NCBI GenBank assembly: GCA_900104855.1
Contig: FNSS01000001.1
Span: 7,201,001 to 7,265,000 of the forward strand
Direction of reading: 5' to 3'
Source of the DNA: Rhizobiales bacterium GAS188
Lineage (GTDB): Bacteria; Pseudomonadota; Alphaproteobacteria; Rhizobiales; Beijerinckiaceae
Length of the DNA: 64,000 nucleotides
Shown here: positions 21,941 through 31,492 of the stretch, piece by piece
How the letters are laid out: the number at the start of each line of letters is the position of its first letter
Numbering within the stretch: the stretch's first letter is position 1
Made by a program: the position numbers and the translations under genes
The notes under the pieces: model-generated
What the model was told of the DNA's origin: nothing
The model's database searches: none
Seen by the model: the letters and a program-made list of their open reading frames with translations, nothing else

Positions 21941-24900
21941 CTAGAACCTCATGTCGAGATTGGCCTTGAAGGCGTTGTCCATGGCCTTTGTTCCGTATTG
22001 CCCCGCATAGGACACACCGAGGGTGACAGATGATGAGAGTGCGTAGTCGAGGCCTGCCTCGGCCAGCAAGGCATTGCGGTCCACCGGAACGCCCGAGACC
22101 GCGAAGCTCGCGGCGGAGCCGCGGAAGGCAAGGAACGCCGAGGGGTCGACATCGCCATAAGCATGCCGCCAGCCGATCAGGGCGTGCGCCGTCACCGGAA
22201 GCGTCTCCGAAACCGTCGCCTGCGCCCTCAGGCCGAGGGTCGTCGTAGCGAGGTCGTAACTGCGCCCGCGACCGGTCAGCGCCGCGGAGCCGCCATCCTC
22301 GGTGAAGCCGTCCTGGTGCAGATGGATCGCGGCCGCCCCGATGAAGGGTTCGATCGATGCATGCGGCAGGCCGAAACCCGACAGCGCGATACGATAGCTC
22401 GCCTCGCCGAAAGCCTGCGCCGTCGAGCCGCCATAATTCGCGTGCGTCGCATCGCTGAAGCCGGGAAACTGGACGGAGCGACTGATGCGGGTCGCGTTCG
22501 TGCCATAGCTGACGCCGGCGCGCAGGTTCAGCGCTCCGAAGCTTGCTCCCCCGTAGATCGAGCCGAACACGTTCTGAATATTGCCCGACGACAAGCGCTG
22601 GCTCACCTTGAGGCTGTCATCGGTGTAGCCGCCGGCGACGCCGAGGCGCCACACGCCGCTCCAGCCGGCCACCTGCGCCACGTCGGCGCCGAGAATGAAG
22701 CCTCCCGTCTGGCGTGACAACGAGGCGGCGTTGCCGTTGCCATGGGTAGTGCCGAAATTGCCGAAGCCCTGCCCCCAGAGATCGAAGCTCTTCGGGTTGA
22801 ACATCTGCACCGCGACGGGGGCTAGGTTCGGCCCTTTGCCCGCCGGCAGATCGGCCGCATAGGCGCCCGTCATGCTGCTGGCTGCGCCGAGGGTCGGCGT
22901 CAGCGGCTGGCTCAGGCGGTCGAGGATCGCCTCGCGCGGCAGGCGCGTATCCTCCAAGGCGGCCGTCACCGCGCTCGCATGCACCTCGCCCGACAGCGCG
23001 TCGAAGGCCTGGCGGGCGCCGGCCGCATTCTGGTTCAGCACCGCCGTATAGAGCGGCGAGCCCAGGCCCAGGGCCTGCACCGCCGCGGCCGTCGCCGCCT
23101 GGTCGCGCGTCACCGCGACCGAGGTGAAGGTCACGGGTGTGCCGGCCGGCGTCACCGCCTGTTTGAAGCCGAAATAGACATCGTTGGCGTCATAGCTGAG
23201 CTGCGGCGTGAGGAAGGCGAGATCGGTCGCGGTCGAGAGCTGCGCGAAGGTGCCGGACACGCCGCCATTCGCCGTCAGCAAGGTATAGCGCAGCGTCGGC
23301 AAATAGGTGCCCGAGCCTGAGAGCACCTGTACCGTGCCGCCCTGGATCGTCGCCGAGCCTCCTGTGACGAGCTTGTCGTTCTGGCCCGCCGCGTTGATGC
23401 CGACCAGGAAGGTCGAGCCGGCCGCGAAGGTCACGTTGCCGGAGATATTCAAGGTCGAGAACGACGTCACGGCGCCGGGCGCCACGGTCGAGCCGCTCTG
23501 AACGAGGAGACCGCCCAACGCCCCCTTGCCGCCGAGCCTTGCCCCGTTCGCGACAGTCACGGTCGAGTTCGCGATCGAGCCATCGACCAGAAGCACGCCG
23601 GAGCTCACGAGGGTCGCGCCCGTATAGGTGTTGGTGCCCGAAAGGTCGAGGGTGCCGGTGCCGATCTTGGTGAGCCCGCCCGTGCCTGAGATCGCACCGG
23701 CGAGTGTGACCGTGTTGGCGCCGGTATCGATCACCGGATCGATGCCTGGAAAGACGATGGCATTTGGGAGCGTCAGCCCCGACGCGGCAAATTGCAACGT
23801 GGTGCCGTCCTTCATGGTCAGGGGGCCGGTGCCCAGGGCCTGGTTGTTGCCCACCACGAGCGCGCCTGCGGCGAGCGTCGTGCCGCCCGAATAGAGATTG
23901 GCGCCGCTCAGAGTGAAGGTGCCGGAACCGAGCTTGGTGAGGCCAAGCGCCGCGCCGCCATCGCTGATCTGGCCCGAGAAGCTCGTCGACATGTTGTCGC
24001 CGCCCGTCGTCAGGCGCGCCGCCGCGGCGCCGCTGTTCTTGACGCTGCCGGAACCGGAGAGCGAAGCGATCACCTGGTTGAAGCCGCCGAGATCGAGGGT
24101 CGCGCCGCCGGCCACGCTGACCGCGCTGACGGCGCTGAAAGTGTTCACGCCGCCGCCCCGCAGCGTGCTTGCGGATGCGCCCCCGCCCATGAGCTTGGTC
24201 GGCCCGGCATAGCTGTTGGCGCCATTTGCCAGGATCAGCGTGCCCTTGCCCGCCACGGTCAGGCCGCCAGCCCCGCTGATCGGGCCCGAGAGAGCAAGCG
24301 TGCTGGTGGTGGTGTCGATCACGCCGGTTGCTGCGAGCGTCACTGCATTGGCGAGCGTGACCCCGCTCGCCGCTGCCCATAGCGTGCCGCCATTGATCGT
24401 CAGCGCGCCCGCGCCCAGCGCCGTATTATTCCCCACCCCCAGCATGCCCGCCGACAGCGTCGTGCCGCCCGTGTAGCTGCTGGCGCCGGAGAGGATCAAC
24501 GTCCCTGCCCCGCTCTTGACGAGGCCGAGCGCATTGCCCGCCGTATCGGAGATTGCGCCCGAGAAGGTCATGGTTCCGCTGGCCGCAGTGATAGTCAGGC
24601 TGGTGGGACCGCCTTGCGAATTCGACACATTGCCGCTTCCCGAGAGCGTCTTGAGCGTGGTCTTGAAGCCGCGCAACTCCAAGGTGCCGTTGACGGTGAA
24701 GTCCGCGTTCGCAGGCAGCGCCGCGCTCGAGCCAGCCGTCAGCGTCGCACCCGAAGCGATGGTCGTCGCTCCCGAATAGCTGTTGGTGCCGGAGAAGGTG
24801 ACGTTGCCCGGGGCGCCGCTGCTGGTGATCGTCAGGTTTCCGGACCCGCTGCCATCGGCGATATTGCCGGACAAGCTCAAGGAATGCCCGTTGGCGTCGA

Positions 24901-27900
24901 TCGTGCCGCCCGTTGCATTGATCTTCACCGCATTGGCGAGCCCGTAATTGCCGCCGGCCTGCAAGATGCCGCCGTCCAGGGTCAGCGTCCCCGTGCCGAT
25001 GGCCGAGGAGGTGATCGCGCCAGGCGTGCCGACCGTGTCGACCCCGATGCGCAAGGTGCCGCCCGACAATGTCGTGCCGCCCGAATACGTGTTGGCGCCC
25101 GACAAGATCAGCGTGCCGAGATCGGTCTTGACGACGCCGCCGACGCCGACGAGTTGCGACGAGATGGCCGCCGCATAGCCCGCTCCGGCCTGCGTACCAT
25201 CGCCCACGCGGATCGTGGTCTGTGCGGCGCCAAGCGCGATCGAATCGCCCGCGAGGCTGTAGCCGTCGGTCGCGAATTGCATGCCCGATACCGAGATCGC
25301 GCCGTGGCTACCGTCGATCGTGATGGCGCCACCTGTCCCCTCGAACACCGCAAAGCCCGGCTGCGGCTGCATTGCACTGTTCAGCCGCCCATCCTGAGCA
25401 GTCCAGTTGTCACCGGTCGCGGTCCAGGTTCCCGAGCCGCCATCCACCGCGCCATTGTTGAAATTGGCCGGGTTCCCGCCGTCCCAGAAATTGAGCGTGA
25501 GACCGGCCTTGTCGACCAAGTTGACCTGATGGGATACCGCCGTCTGGACCGCGAGGTCGCTCGACGCGACGCCGGACGGCGTTGTGCCGATGGCGAGGCC
25601 ATTATCGGTGAGCGCCCCTCCATAGGTGAGCAAGCGGTAGACGCCAGGGCCGAAATTGCCGGCATCGACAATGTTGAGCGTGCCGCCAAGTGTGAGGTTT
25701 CCGCTCACATCGACCCGGCTGCTGACGCCGTTGGTGAAGTTGAACGGTACGCCGAGCTGGTAGTCGAGGATGGAGCCCGAAGCCAAGGACAGGGATCCGA
25801 TCGTCAGCGTCCCGGGGCTCGCTAAGCCCGGCGCCAGATGGCCGCCACTCTGTACGTTCACCGAACCCGCGATGGAGCCCGATCCGGCGAGCGTCCCGCC
25901 GATCCCCACCGTCACCGCCGAAGCGGTAAGCGAACTCGTCCCCAACAGCGTCAGCGTCCCGCCATTGATGGTGGTCGCGCCCGAATAGCTATTCGCGCCG
26001 GAGAGCGTCGTGGTGCCGGAGCTGGCGGTCAAGGTGGCGCTGCCGCCGAGGCCGCTCACCGCGCCGCCGGTCGAGGTGACGGCGCCGCTCAAGGTGCCGT
26101 TCCGCAAGGTGCCGCCGGCGAGCGAGACGCTGTTGATCGTCTGCGCCAAGCCCCCGAGATCAAGGGTGCCTGACGAGTTGACAATGGTCGCGCTCGCGGC
26201 GCTGAAGGCGTTAGCGGTGCTGCCGGTCAGCGTGCCGCCGCTGATGGTGGTCGCGCCCGAATAGAGGTTGGCGCCGGACAGCGTCGTGATGCCGGAGCTG
26301 GCGGTCAAGGTCGCGCTGCCGCCGAGGGCGTTGATCGCGCCGCCGGTCGAGGTGACGGCGCTGATCAAGGTGCCGTTCTGCAAGGTGCCGCCGGCGAGCG
26401 AGACGCTGTTGATCGTCTGGGCGAGGCCGCCGAGATCGAGGGTGCCGCCATTGATCGTGGTCGTGCTCGCGGCGCTGAAGGCGTTGGCGGTGCTGCCGGT
26501 CAGCGTCCCGCCATTGATGGTGGTCGCGCCCGAATAGCTATTCGCGCCGGAGAGCGTCGTGGTGCCGGAGCTGGCGGTCAAGGTCGCGCTGCCGCCGAGG
26601 CCGTTCACCGCACCGCCAGTCGAGGTGACGGCGCCGGTCAAGGTGCCGTTCTGCAAGGTGCCGCCGGCGAGCGAGACGCTGTTGATCGTCTGCGTCAGGC
26701 CGCCGAGATCGAGGGTCCCGCCATTGACCGTGGTCAGGCTCGCGGCGCTGAAGGCGTTGGCGGTGCTGCCGGTCAGCGTGCCGCCATTTATGGTGGTTGC
26801 GCCCGAATAGCTGTTCGCGCCGGAGAGCGTCGTGGTGCCGGAGCTGGCGGTCAAGGCCGCGCTGCCGCCGAGGCCGTTGATCGCACCGCCGGTCGAGGTG
26901 ACGGCACCGGTCAAGCTGCCGTTCCGCAAGGTGCCGCCGGCGAGCGAGACGCTATTGATCGTCTGCGCGAAGCCGCCGAGATCGAGGGTGCCGCTATTGA
27001 CCGTGGTCGTGCTCGCGGCGCTGAAGGCGTTGGCGGTGCCGCCGGCCAGCGTCCCGCCGTTGATGGTGGTCGCGCCCGAATAGAGGTTCGTGCCGGAGAG
27101 CGTCGTGGTGCCGGAGCTGGCGGTCAACGTCGCGCTGCCGCCGAGGCCGTTGATCGCGCCACCGGTCGTGGTGACGGCGCCGGTCAAGCTGCCGTTCTGC
27201 AAGGTGCCGCCGGCGAGCGAGACGCTGTTGATCGTCTGCGCGAAGCCGCCGAGATCGAGGGTGCCGCTATTGACCGTGGTCGTGCTCGCGGCGCTGAAGG
27301 CGTTGGCGGTGCCGCCGGCCAGCGTCCCGCCGTTGATGGTGGTCGCGCCCGAATAGAGGTTCGTGCCGGAGAGCGTCGTGGTGCCGGAGCTGGCGGTCAA
27401 CGTCGCGCTGCCGCCGAGGCCGTTGATCGCGCCGCCGGTCGTGGTGACGGCGCCGCTCAAGCTGCCGTTCTGCAAGGTGCCGCCGGCGAGCGAGACGCTG
27501 TTGATCGTCTGCACGAAGCCGCCGAGATCGAGGGTGCCGCCATTGATCGTGGTCAGGCTCGCCACGCTGAAGGTGTTGGCGGTGCTGCCGGTCAGCGTCC
27601 CGCCATTGATGGTGGTCGCGCCCGAATAGCTATTCGCGCCGGAGAGCGTCGTGGTGCCGGAGCTGGCGGTCAAGGCCGCGCTGCCGCCGAGGCCGTTGAT
27701 CGCACCGCCGGTCGAGGTGACGGTGCCGCTCAAGCTGCCGTTCCGCAAGATGCCGCCGGCGAGCGAGACGCTGTTGATCGTCTGCGCCAAGCCCCCGAGA
27801 TCAAGGGTACCTGACGAGTTGACAATGGCCGCGCTCGCGGCGCTGAAGGCGTTGGCGGTGCTGCCGGTCAGCGTGCCGCCGCTGATGGTGGTCGCGCCCG

Positions 27901-30847
27901 AATAGAGGTTGGCGCCGGAGAGCGTCGTGGTGCCGGAGCTGGCGGTCAAGGCCGCGCTGCCGCCGAGGCCGTTGATCGCGCCGCCGGTCGAGGTGACGGC
28001 GCCGGTCAAGCTGCCGTTCCGCAAGATGCCGCCGGCGAGCGAGACGCTGTTGATCGTCTGGGCGAGGCCGCCGAGATCGAGGGTGCCACCATTGATCGTG
28101 GTCGTGCTCGCGGCGCTGAAGGCGTTGGCGGTGCTGCCGGTCAGCGTGCCGCCGTTGATGGTGGTCGCGCCCGAATAGAGGTTGGCGCCGGAGAGCGTCG
28201 TGGTGCCGGAGCTGGTGGTCAAGGTGGCGCTGCCGCCGAGGCCGTTGATCGCGCCGCCGGTCGAGGTGACGGCGCCGGTCAAGCTGCCGTTCTGCAAGGT
28301 GCCGCCGGCGAGCGAGACGCTGTTGATCGTCTGCGTCAGGCCGCCGAGATCGAGGGTCCCGCCATTGACCGTGGTCAGGCTCGCGGCGCTGAAGGCGTTG
28401 GCGGTGCTGCCGGTCAGCGTGCCGCCATTTATGGTGGTCGCGCCCGAATAGCTGTTCGCGCCGGAGAGCGTCGTGGTGCCGGAGCTGGCGGTCAAGGCCG
28501 CGCTGCCGCCGAGGCCGTTGATCGCACCTCCGGTCGAGGTGACGGCGCCGGTCAAGCTGCCGTTCCGCAAGGTGCCGCCGGCGAGCGAGACGCTGTTGAT
28601 CGTCTGCGCCAGGCCGCCCAGATCGAGGATCCCACCATTGATCGCGGTCGCACTCGCGGCGCTGAAGGCGTTGGCGGTGCTGCCCGTCAGCGTGCCACCG
28701 TTGATGGTGGTCGCGCCCGAATAGCTATTCGCGCCGGACAGCGTCGTGGTGCCGGAGCTGGCGGTCAAGGTCGCGCTGCCGCCGAGGCCGTTGATCGCGC
28801 CGCCGGTCGAGGTGACGGCACCGGTCAAGGTGCCGTTCCGCAAGGTGCCGCCGGCGAGCGAGACGCTGGTGATCGTCTGCGCCAGGCCGCCGAGATTGAG
28901 GGTGCCTGACGAGTTGACAATGGTCGCGCTCGCGGCGCTGAAGGCGTTGGCGGTGCCGCCGATCAGCGTCCCGCCATTGATGGTGGTCGCGCCCGAATAG
29001 CTGTTCGCGCCTGAGAGCGTCGTGGTGCCGGAGCTGGTGGTCAAGGTGGCGCTGCCGCCGAGGGCGCTGATCACGCCGCCGGTCGAGGTGATGGCGCCGA
29101 CGATCGAACCATTCTTTATCGTTCCGCCTGACAAAGAGACGGTCGGGGTCGTCAGCGTGAAGAAGCCGAGGTCCAAAATACCGGCGCTATTGCTGAAGCT
29201 CGTATTGGCGCCGAGATTGCCTGTCAGCGTAAAGATATTGCTGTTCGTGATCGCGCCCTTGATCGTGCCTTGCGCATTCACCGTGCCGGTGTTGCTGAGA
29301 CCGCCTATTGTCGCATCGATCGTTCCCGTGGTCTTTAACGTCCCGCTATTGGTGAAGCCCGCCGCCGTCGTCGTCCAAGTCCCGGAATTGGTCACTGCCC
29401 CGGAATTATTGGCGTCGCCGATCCAGCTATTGGAATTATTGACGGCCCCAAGCGTCGCATTGGTGTTGCCGAGCAAATTGCCGGTCCATGTCCCGGTATT
29501 GCTGATCGTGCCAGTCGATTCATTGGTCACGTCGGCATGGTACGAGCCCGCATTGCTGACCGTGCCGAAATTGTCGAGGGTGTCATGCACCGTGCCCGAG
29601 GCGCTGACCGTGATCAGGGCGCCGAAATTGTTCCTGATCTGCGTCGCCGTGAGCGAGCCGCCGGCACCGATGCTGAGCGTGGCGGAATTGCTGATGGAGC
29701 CTGCCGTCTGCGTCGTTCCTGCGACATCGAGCGTACCGGCCGCAATCGACCAGTCGAGCGTCGCCCCTGCGGTCCCCGTCAATGTCCATGTGCTGGAGCC
29801 GGTCTTCGCCAGCGTTCCGAAGCCCTGATATTGGGCCCCGAGACTGCCCATGTTGAAGCTGCTGCTCGTCGTCCCTCCGAGCGCCAATGTGTCGGCGCCG
29901 TTGGCGGAGACGTTCCCGGTGATCGTCGAACCAGCCAGAAGCGTCAAGGTGTTGACAGCTCCGCCCGCGAAGTCGATGGCATCACCTCCGCCACCGCCGG
30001 TGATGGTGCCGCTGTTGACGATGCTGAGGCCGCCACCCACGATGCCTGCGCCACCATTCGCGCCACCCTGAACGGTTCCGCTGTTCGTGAAGGTCGCACC
30101 CGGCGCCGCAAAATAGACGCCGATGCCGCCAGATCCCGCCCCGCCGGCTTGGCCATGGCCGGAATTAGTGCTGGATCCGCCGGCGCCGCCAGCTCCGCCG
30201 TTCCCGCCTTTGATGGTGCCGGTATTGGTGTTGCTCGTCGATCCGGTTACAACTGCACCGTAACCGCCGGCGCCTCCTCCGCCGCCCGCACCGCCCGGGG
30301 AATTGGTGCTGGAGCCGCCGGTGCCGCCATTGCCGCCATTGCCGCCCGTGAGAGCGCCGGCATTGTTGAGCGTGCCGCCGACAAAGCCGTTGAGACCGCC
30401 ACCACCGCCGCCACCATCCGCGCCGGTATAAATGCCACCCCCGCCTGCGCCATTGCCGCCATTTACACCGGCAGCACCACCTGCGCCGCCGCTTCCGACA
30501 TAGGCAGAGTTGCCGCCGTGCCCGCCGGTTCCGCCACCTGCTCCGCCACCGCCGCCACCGCTGCCGCCTGCATAAGCTCCCGGATCCTGACCGTTGCCGC
30601 CGGGGTTGGCCGTAAATCCGCTGCCACCGGCGCCACCGCCGGCACCGCCCCTGCCGCCATCCGCGAAGCTCGGCGCCGCGCTCAAGGTCAGCGCCGCGGC
30701 GAAGCTGAGCCAGAATGTCGCCCCGGCCGCCCTGGCGGCCGAGGCGTCCAGACGGGGAAGCGCCGTGCCGAGCATGAGCGCGCGGCGGCGCCGCGCGGCG
30801 GCGCTGTCGCCCCGTGCGGTACGATCGGAATGGGTTGCTGACATCAT
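21941..30847 (-). CDS. Giant autotransporter adhesin 1 (tandem-repeat passenger, autotransporter barrel)
   Basis: A type V secreted protein of 2968 residues. An extended N-terminal signal with a charged start and a hydrophobic WLSFAAALTLSAAPSFA leads into a Gly-rich PE-PGRS-like stretch (about 63-290). A beta-helical region rich in NSGT follows (about 290-595). Eleven full 91-92-residue repeats plus one partial lie at about 596-1620. Autotransporter-associated beta-strand repeats (GTGTLILSGANTYSGGTTL type) extend to about 2530. The C-terminal barrel occupies about the last 280 residues and ends in the outer-membrane signature Phe (NLDMRF). An AAGGGG ribosome site precedes ATGATG. Probable role: surface adhesion or aggregation. 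The last 1100 residues closely resemble the neighbouring autotransporter 2. Confidence 0.93.
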   Translation of the reverse strand: MMSATHSDRTARGDSAAARRRRALMLGTALPRLDASAARAAGATFWLSFAAALTLSAAPSFADGGRGGAGGGAGGSGFTANPGGNGQDPGAYAGGSGGGGGGAGGGTGGHGGNSAYVGSGGAGGAAGVNGGNGAGGGGIYTGADGGGGGGGLNGFVGGTLNNAGALTGGNGGNGGTGGSSTNSPGGAGGGGGAGGYGAVVTGSTSNTNTGTIKGGNGGAGGAGGSSTNSGHGQAGGAGSGGIGVYFAAPGATFTNSGTVQGGANGGAGIVGGGLSIVNSGTITGGGGGDAIDFAGGAVNTLTLLAGSTITGNVSANGADTLALGGTTSSSFNMGSLGAQYQGFGTLAKTGSSTWTLTGTAGATLDWSIAAGTLDVAGTTQTAGSISNSATLSIGAGGSLTATQIRNNFGALITVSASGTVHDTLDNFGTVSNAGSYHADVTNESTGTISNTGTWTGNLLGNTNATLGAVNNSNSWIGDANNSGAVTNSGTWTTTAAGFTNSGTLKTTGTIDATIGGLSNTGTVNAQGTIKGAITNSNIFTLTGNLGANTSFSNSAGILDLGFFTLTTPTVSLSGGTIKNGSIVGAITSTGGVISALGGSATLTTSSGTTTLSGANSYSGATTINGGTLIGGTANAFSAASATIVNSSGTLNLGGLAQTITSVSLAGGTLRNGTLTGAVTSTGGAINGLGGSATLTASSGTTTLSGANSYSGATTINGGTLTGSTANAFSAASATAINGGILDLGGLAQTINSVSLAGGTLRNGSLTGAVTSTGGAINGLGGSAALTASSGTTTLSGANSYSGATTINGGTLTGSTANAFSAASLTTVNGGTLDLGGLTQTINSVSLAGGTLQNGSLTGAVTSTGGAINGLGGSATLTTSSGTTTLSGANLYSGATTINGGTLTGSTANAFSAASTTTINGGTLDLGGLAQTINSVSLAGGILRNGSLTGAVTSTGGAINGLGGSAALTASSGTTTLSGANLYSGATTISGGTLTGSTANAFSAASAAIVNSSGTLDLGGLAQTINSVSLAGGILRNGSLSGTVTSTGGAINGLGGSAALTASSGTTTLSGANSYSGATTINGGTLTGSTANTFSVASLTTINGGTLDLGGFVQTINSVSLAGGTLQNGSLSGAVTTTGGAINGLGGSATLTASSGTTTLSGTNLYSGATTINGGTLAGGTANAFSAASTTTVNSGTLDLGGFAQTINSVSLAGGTLQNGSLTGAVTTTGGAINGLGGSATLTASSGTTTLSGTNLYSGATTINGGTLAGGTANAFSAASTTTVNSGTLDLGGFAQTINSVSLAGGTLRNGSLTGAVTSTGGAINGLGGSAALTASSGTTTLSGANSYSGATTINGGTLTGSTANAFSAASLTTVNGGTLDLGGLTQTINSVSLAGGTLQNGTLTGAVTSTGGAVNGLGGSATLTASSGTTTLSGANSYSGATTINGGTLTGSTANAFSAASTTTINGGTLDLGGLAQTINSVSLAGGTLQNGTLISAVTSTGGAINALGGSATLTASSGITTLSGANLYSGATTISGGTLTGSTANAFSAASATIVNSSGTLDLGGLAQTINSVSLAGGTLRNGTLSGAVTSTGGAVSGLGGSATLTASSGTTTLSGANSYSGATTINGGTLTLLGTSSLTASAVTVGIGGTLAGSGSIAGSVNVQSGGHLAPGLASPGTLTIGSLSLASGSILDYQLGVPFNFTNGVSSRVDVSGNLTLGGTLNIVDAGNFGPGVYRLLTYGGALTDNGLAIGTTPSGVASSDLAVQTAVSHQVNLVDKAGLTLNFWDGGNPANFNNGAVDGGSGTWTATGDNWTAQDGRLNSAMQPQPGFAVFEGTGGAITIDGSHGAISVSGMQFATDGYSLAGDSIALGAAQTTIRVGDGTQAGAGYAAAISSQLVGVGGVVKTDLGTLILSGANTYSGGTTLSGGTLRIGVDTVGTPGAITSSAIGTGTLTLDGGILQAGGNYGLANAVKINATGGTIDANGHSLSLSGNIADGSGSGNLTITSSGAPGNVTFSGTNSYSGATTIASGATLTAGSSAALPANADFTVNGTLELRGFKTTLKTLSGSGNVSNSQGGPTSLTITAASGTMTFSGAISDTAGNALGLVKSGAGTLILSGASSYTGGTTLSAGMLGVGNNTALGAGALTINGGTLWAAASGVTLANAVTLAATGVIDTTTSTLALSGPISGAGGLTVAGKGTLILANGANSYAGPTKLMGGGASASTLRGGGVNTFSAVSAVSVAGGATLDLGGFNQVIASLSGSGSVKNSGAAAARLTTGGDNMSTSFSGQISDGGAALGLTKLGSGTFTLSGANLYSGGTTLAAGALVVGNNQALGTGPLTMKDGTTLQFAASGLTLPNAIVFPGIDPVIDTGANTVTLAGAISGTGGLTKIGTGTLDLSGTNTYTGATLVSSGVLLVDGSIANSTVTVANGARLGGKGALGGLLVQSGSTVAPGAVTSFSTLNISGNVTFAAGSTFLVGINAAGQNDKLVTGGSATIQGGTVQVLSGSGTYLPTLRYTLLTANGGVSGTFAQLSTATDLAFLTPQLSYDANDVYFGFKQAVTPAGTPVTFTSVAVTRDQAATAAAVQALGLGSPLYTAVLNQNAAGARQAFDALSGEVHASAVTAALEDTRLPREAILDRLSQPLTPTLGAASSMTGAYAADLPAGKGPNLAPVAVQMFNPKSFDLWGQGFGNFGTTHGNGNAASLSRQTGGFILGADVAQVAGWSGVWRLGVAGGYTDDSLKVSQRLSSGNIQNVFGSIYGGASFGALNLRAGVSYGTNATRISRSVQFPGFSDATHANYGGSTAQAFGEASYRIALSGFGLPHASIEPFIGAAAIHLHQDGFTEDGGSAALTGRGRSYDLATTTLGLRAQATVSETLPVTAHALIGWRHAYGDVDPSAFLAFRGSAASFAVSGVPVDRNALLAEAGLDYALSSSVTLGVSYAGQYGTKAMDNAFKANLDMRF
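25985..29065. repeat. 273 bp tandem repeat array inside autotransporter 1
   Basis: Eleven complete units of 273 bp (276 bp where the variant IVNSSGT occurs) plus a partial twelfth encode the motif SSGTTTLSGAN-SYSGATTING and following strands. Adjacent units 26941-27213 and 27214-27486 differ at about three bases by eye. Units 3-5 recur as units 9-11 at an offset of exactly 1641 bp (for example gccgccattt at 26780 and at 28421), which indicates a higher-order block duplication. Confidence 0.92.
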
Positions 30848-31492
30848 GGATAGCCCCTTGGAATTCCCGGTGTCGGCTGAGGTGGCTGGAATAAATTCAT
30901 GAATATTTATTGACTCTGAGAAATATTGGAAGACATACTAACATTTACTTTGAATTCGAGGTCTATTCTCTTGTCACAAGCCAGACAGAATCTCATCCCG
31001 CGTCGCCGATGGAACCTCGGTCGCCCCAATTTTTTACTGATATACCAGCTACATATGATTGGCGATGTGGTTTCAACTAATGAATGGTGAACCTCTGTTC
31101 ACAAGCATTCTGGCATCACGGAATATCAGATGAGCAAAGATCACCATTGGCCTGATGAGGGCCTGCTATAGCTATTTGTGAATGATAATGTCGAGCGTTA
31201 GCAATTTGCTAAGCAACATACAGTCAATCGTGTTGCCAGGACGCGCGAAAGCGCATCGATGTCGGCTGAAAGGGCCGACAGGCCAGAACGCCGACATTCG
31301 CGGGCCGCTGCCCGGTGTCAACGCCTAGCGACTCATGCGCCAAGGACGCAATAGCGGCCACAAATTTTGGCCGAATCCGTCGGATGATTGTCCGAAATCC
31401 TCGTCTCGAATCCGAGAATCGACTTCTGCCGCTGCGCGACGAAGCATCTCGGCCGTCCCCACTGTGTTCGGCCGATCTCCCTCTTGCAGGGC
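30848..31492. other. AT-rich intergenic region between the two autotransporter genes
   Basis: A 645 bp gap without a credible gene. The part 30880-31200 is much more AT-rich than the surroundings. It must hold the promoter of autotransporter 1 (minus strand, right to left) and the end of autotransporter 2. Structures seen are ATTCATGAAT near 30893, a GTGAAC-CTCT-GTTCAC dyad at 31087-31102, and a perfect 7 bp hairpin TGTCGGC/GCCGACA at 31260-31280 that could terminate autotransporter 2 transcripts. Confidence 0.5.
31087..31102. promoter_or_regulatory. Perfect dyad GTGAAC-N4-GTTCAC, candidate operator
   Basis: Two 6 bp inverted arms separated by CTCT lie in the AT-rich region upstream of autotransporter 1. 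The binding protein is unknown. The divergent winged-helix regulator near 41084 is one candidate. Confidence 0.3.

Noticed and set aside
25985-29065. CRISPR-like regular repeats
   Set aside because: Units are 273 bp with no unique spacers and they encode beta-strand protein repeats in one frame.
29537-30841. 434-residue Ala/Arg-rich open frame antisense to the Gly-rich part of autotransporter 1
   Set aside because: Gly codons (GGN) read as Pro/Ala/Arg codons on the other strand, so open frames are expected.
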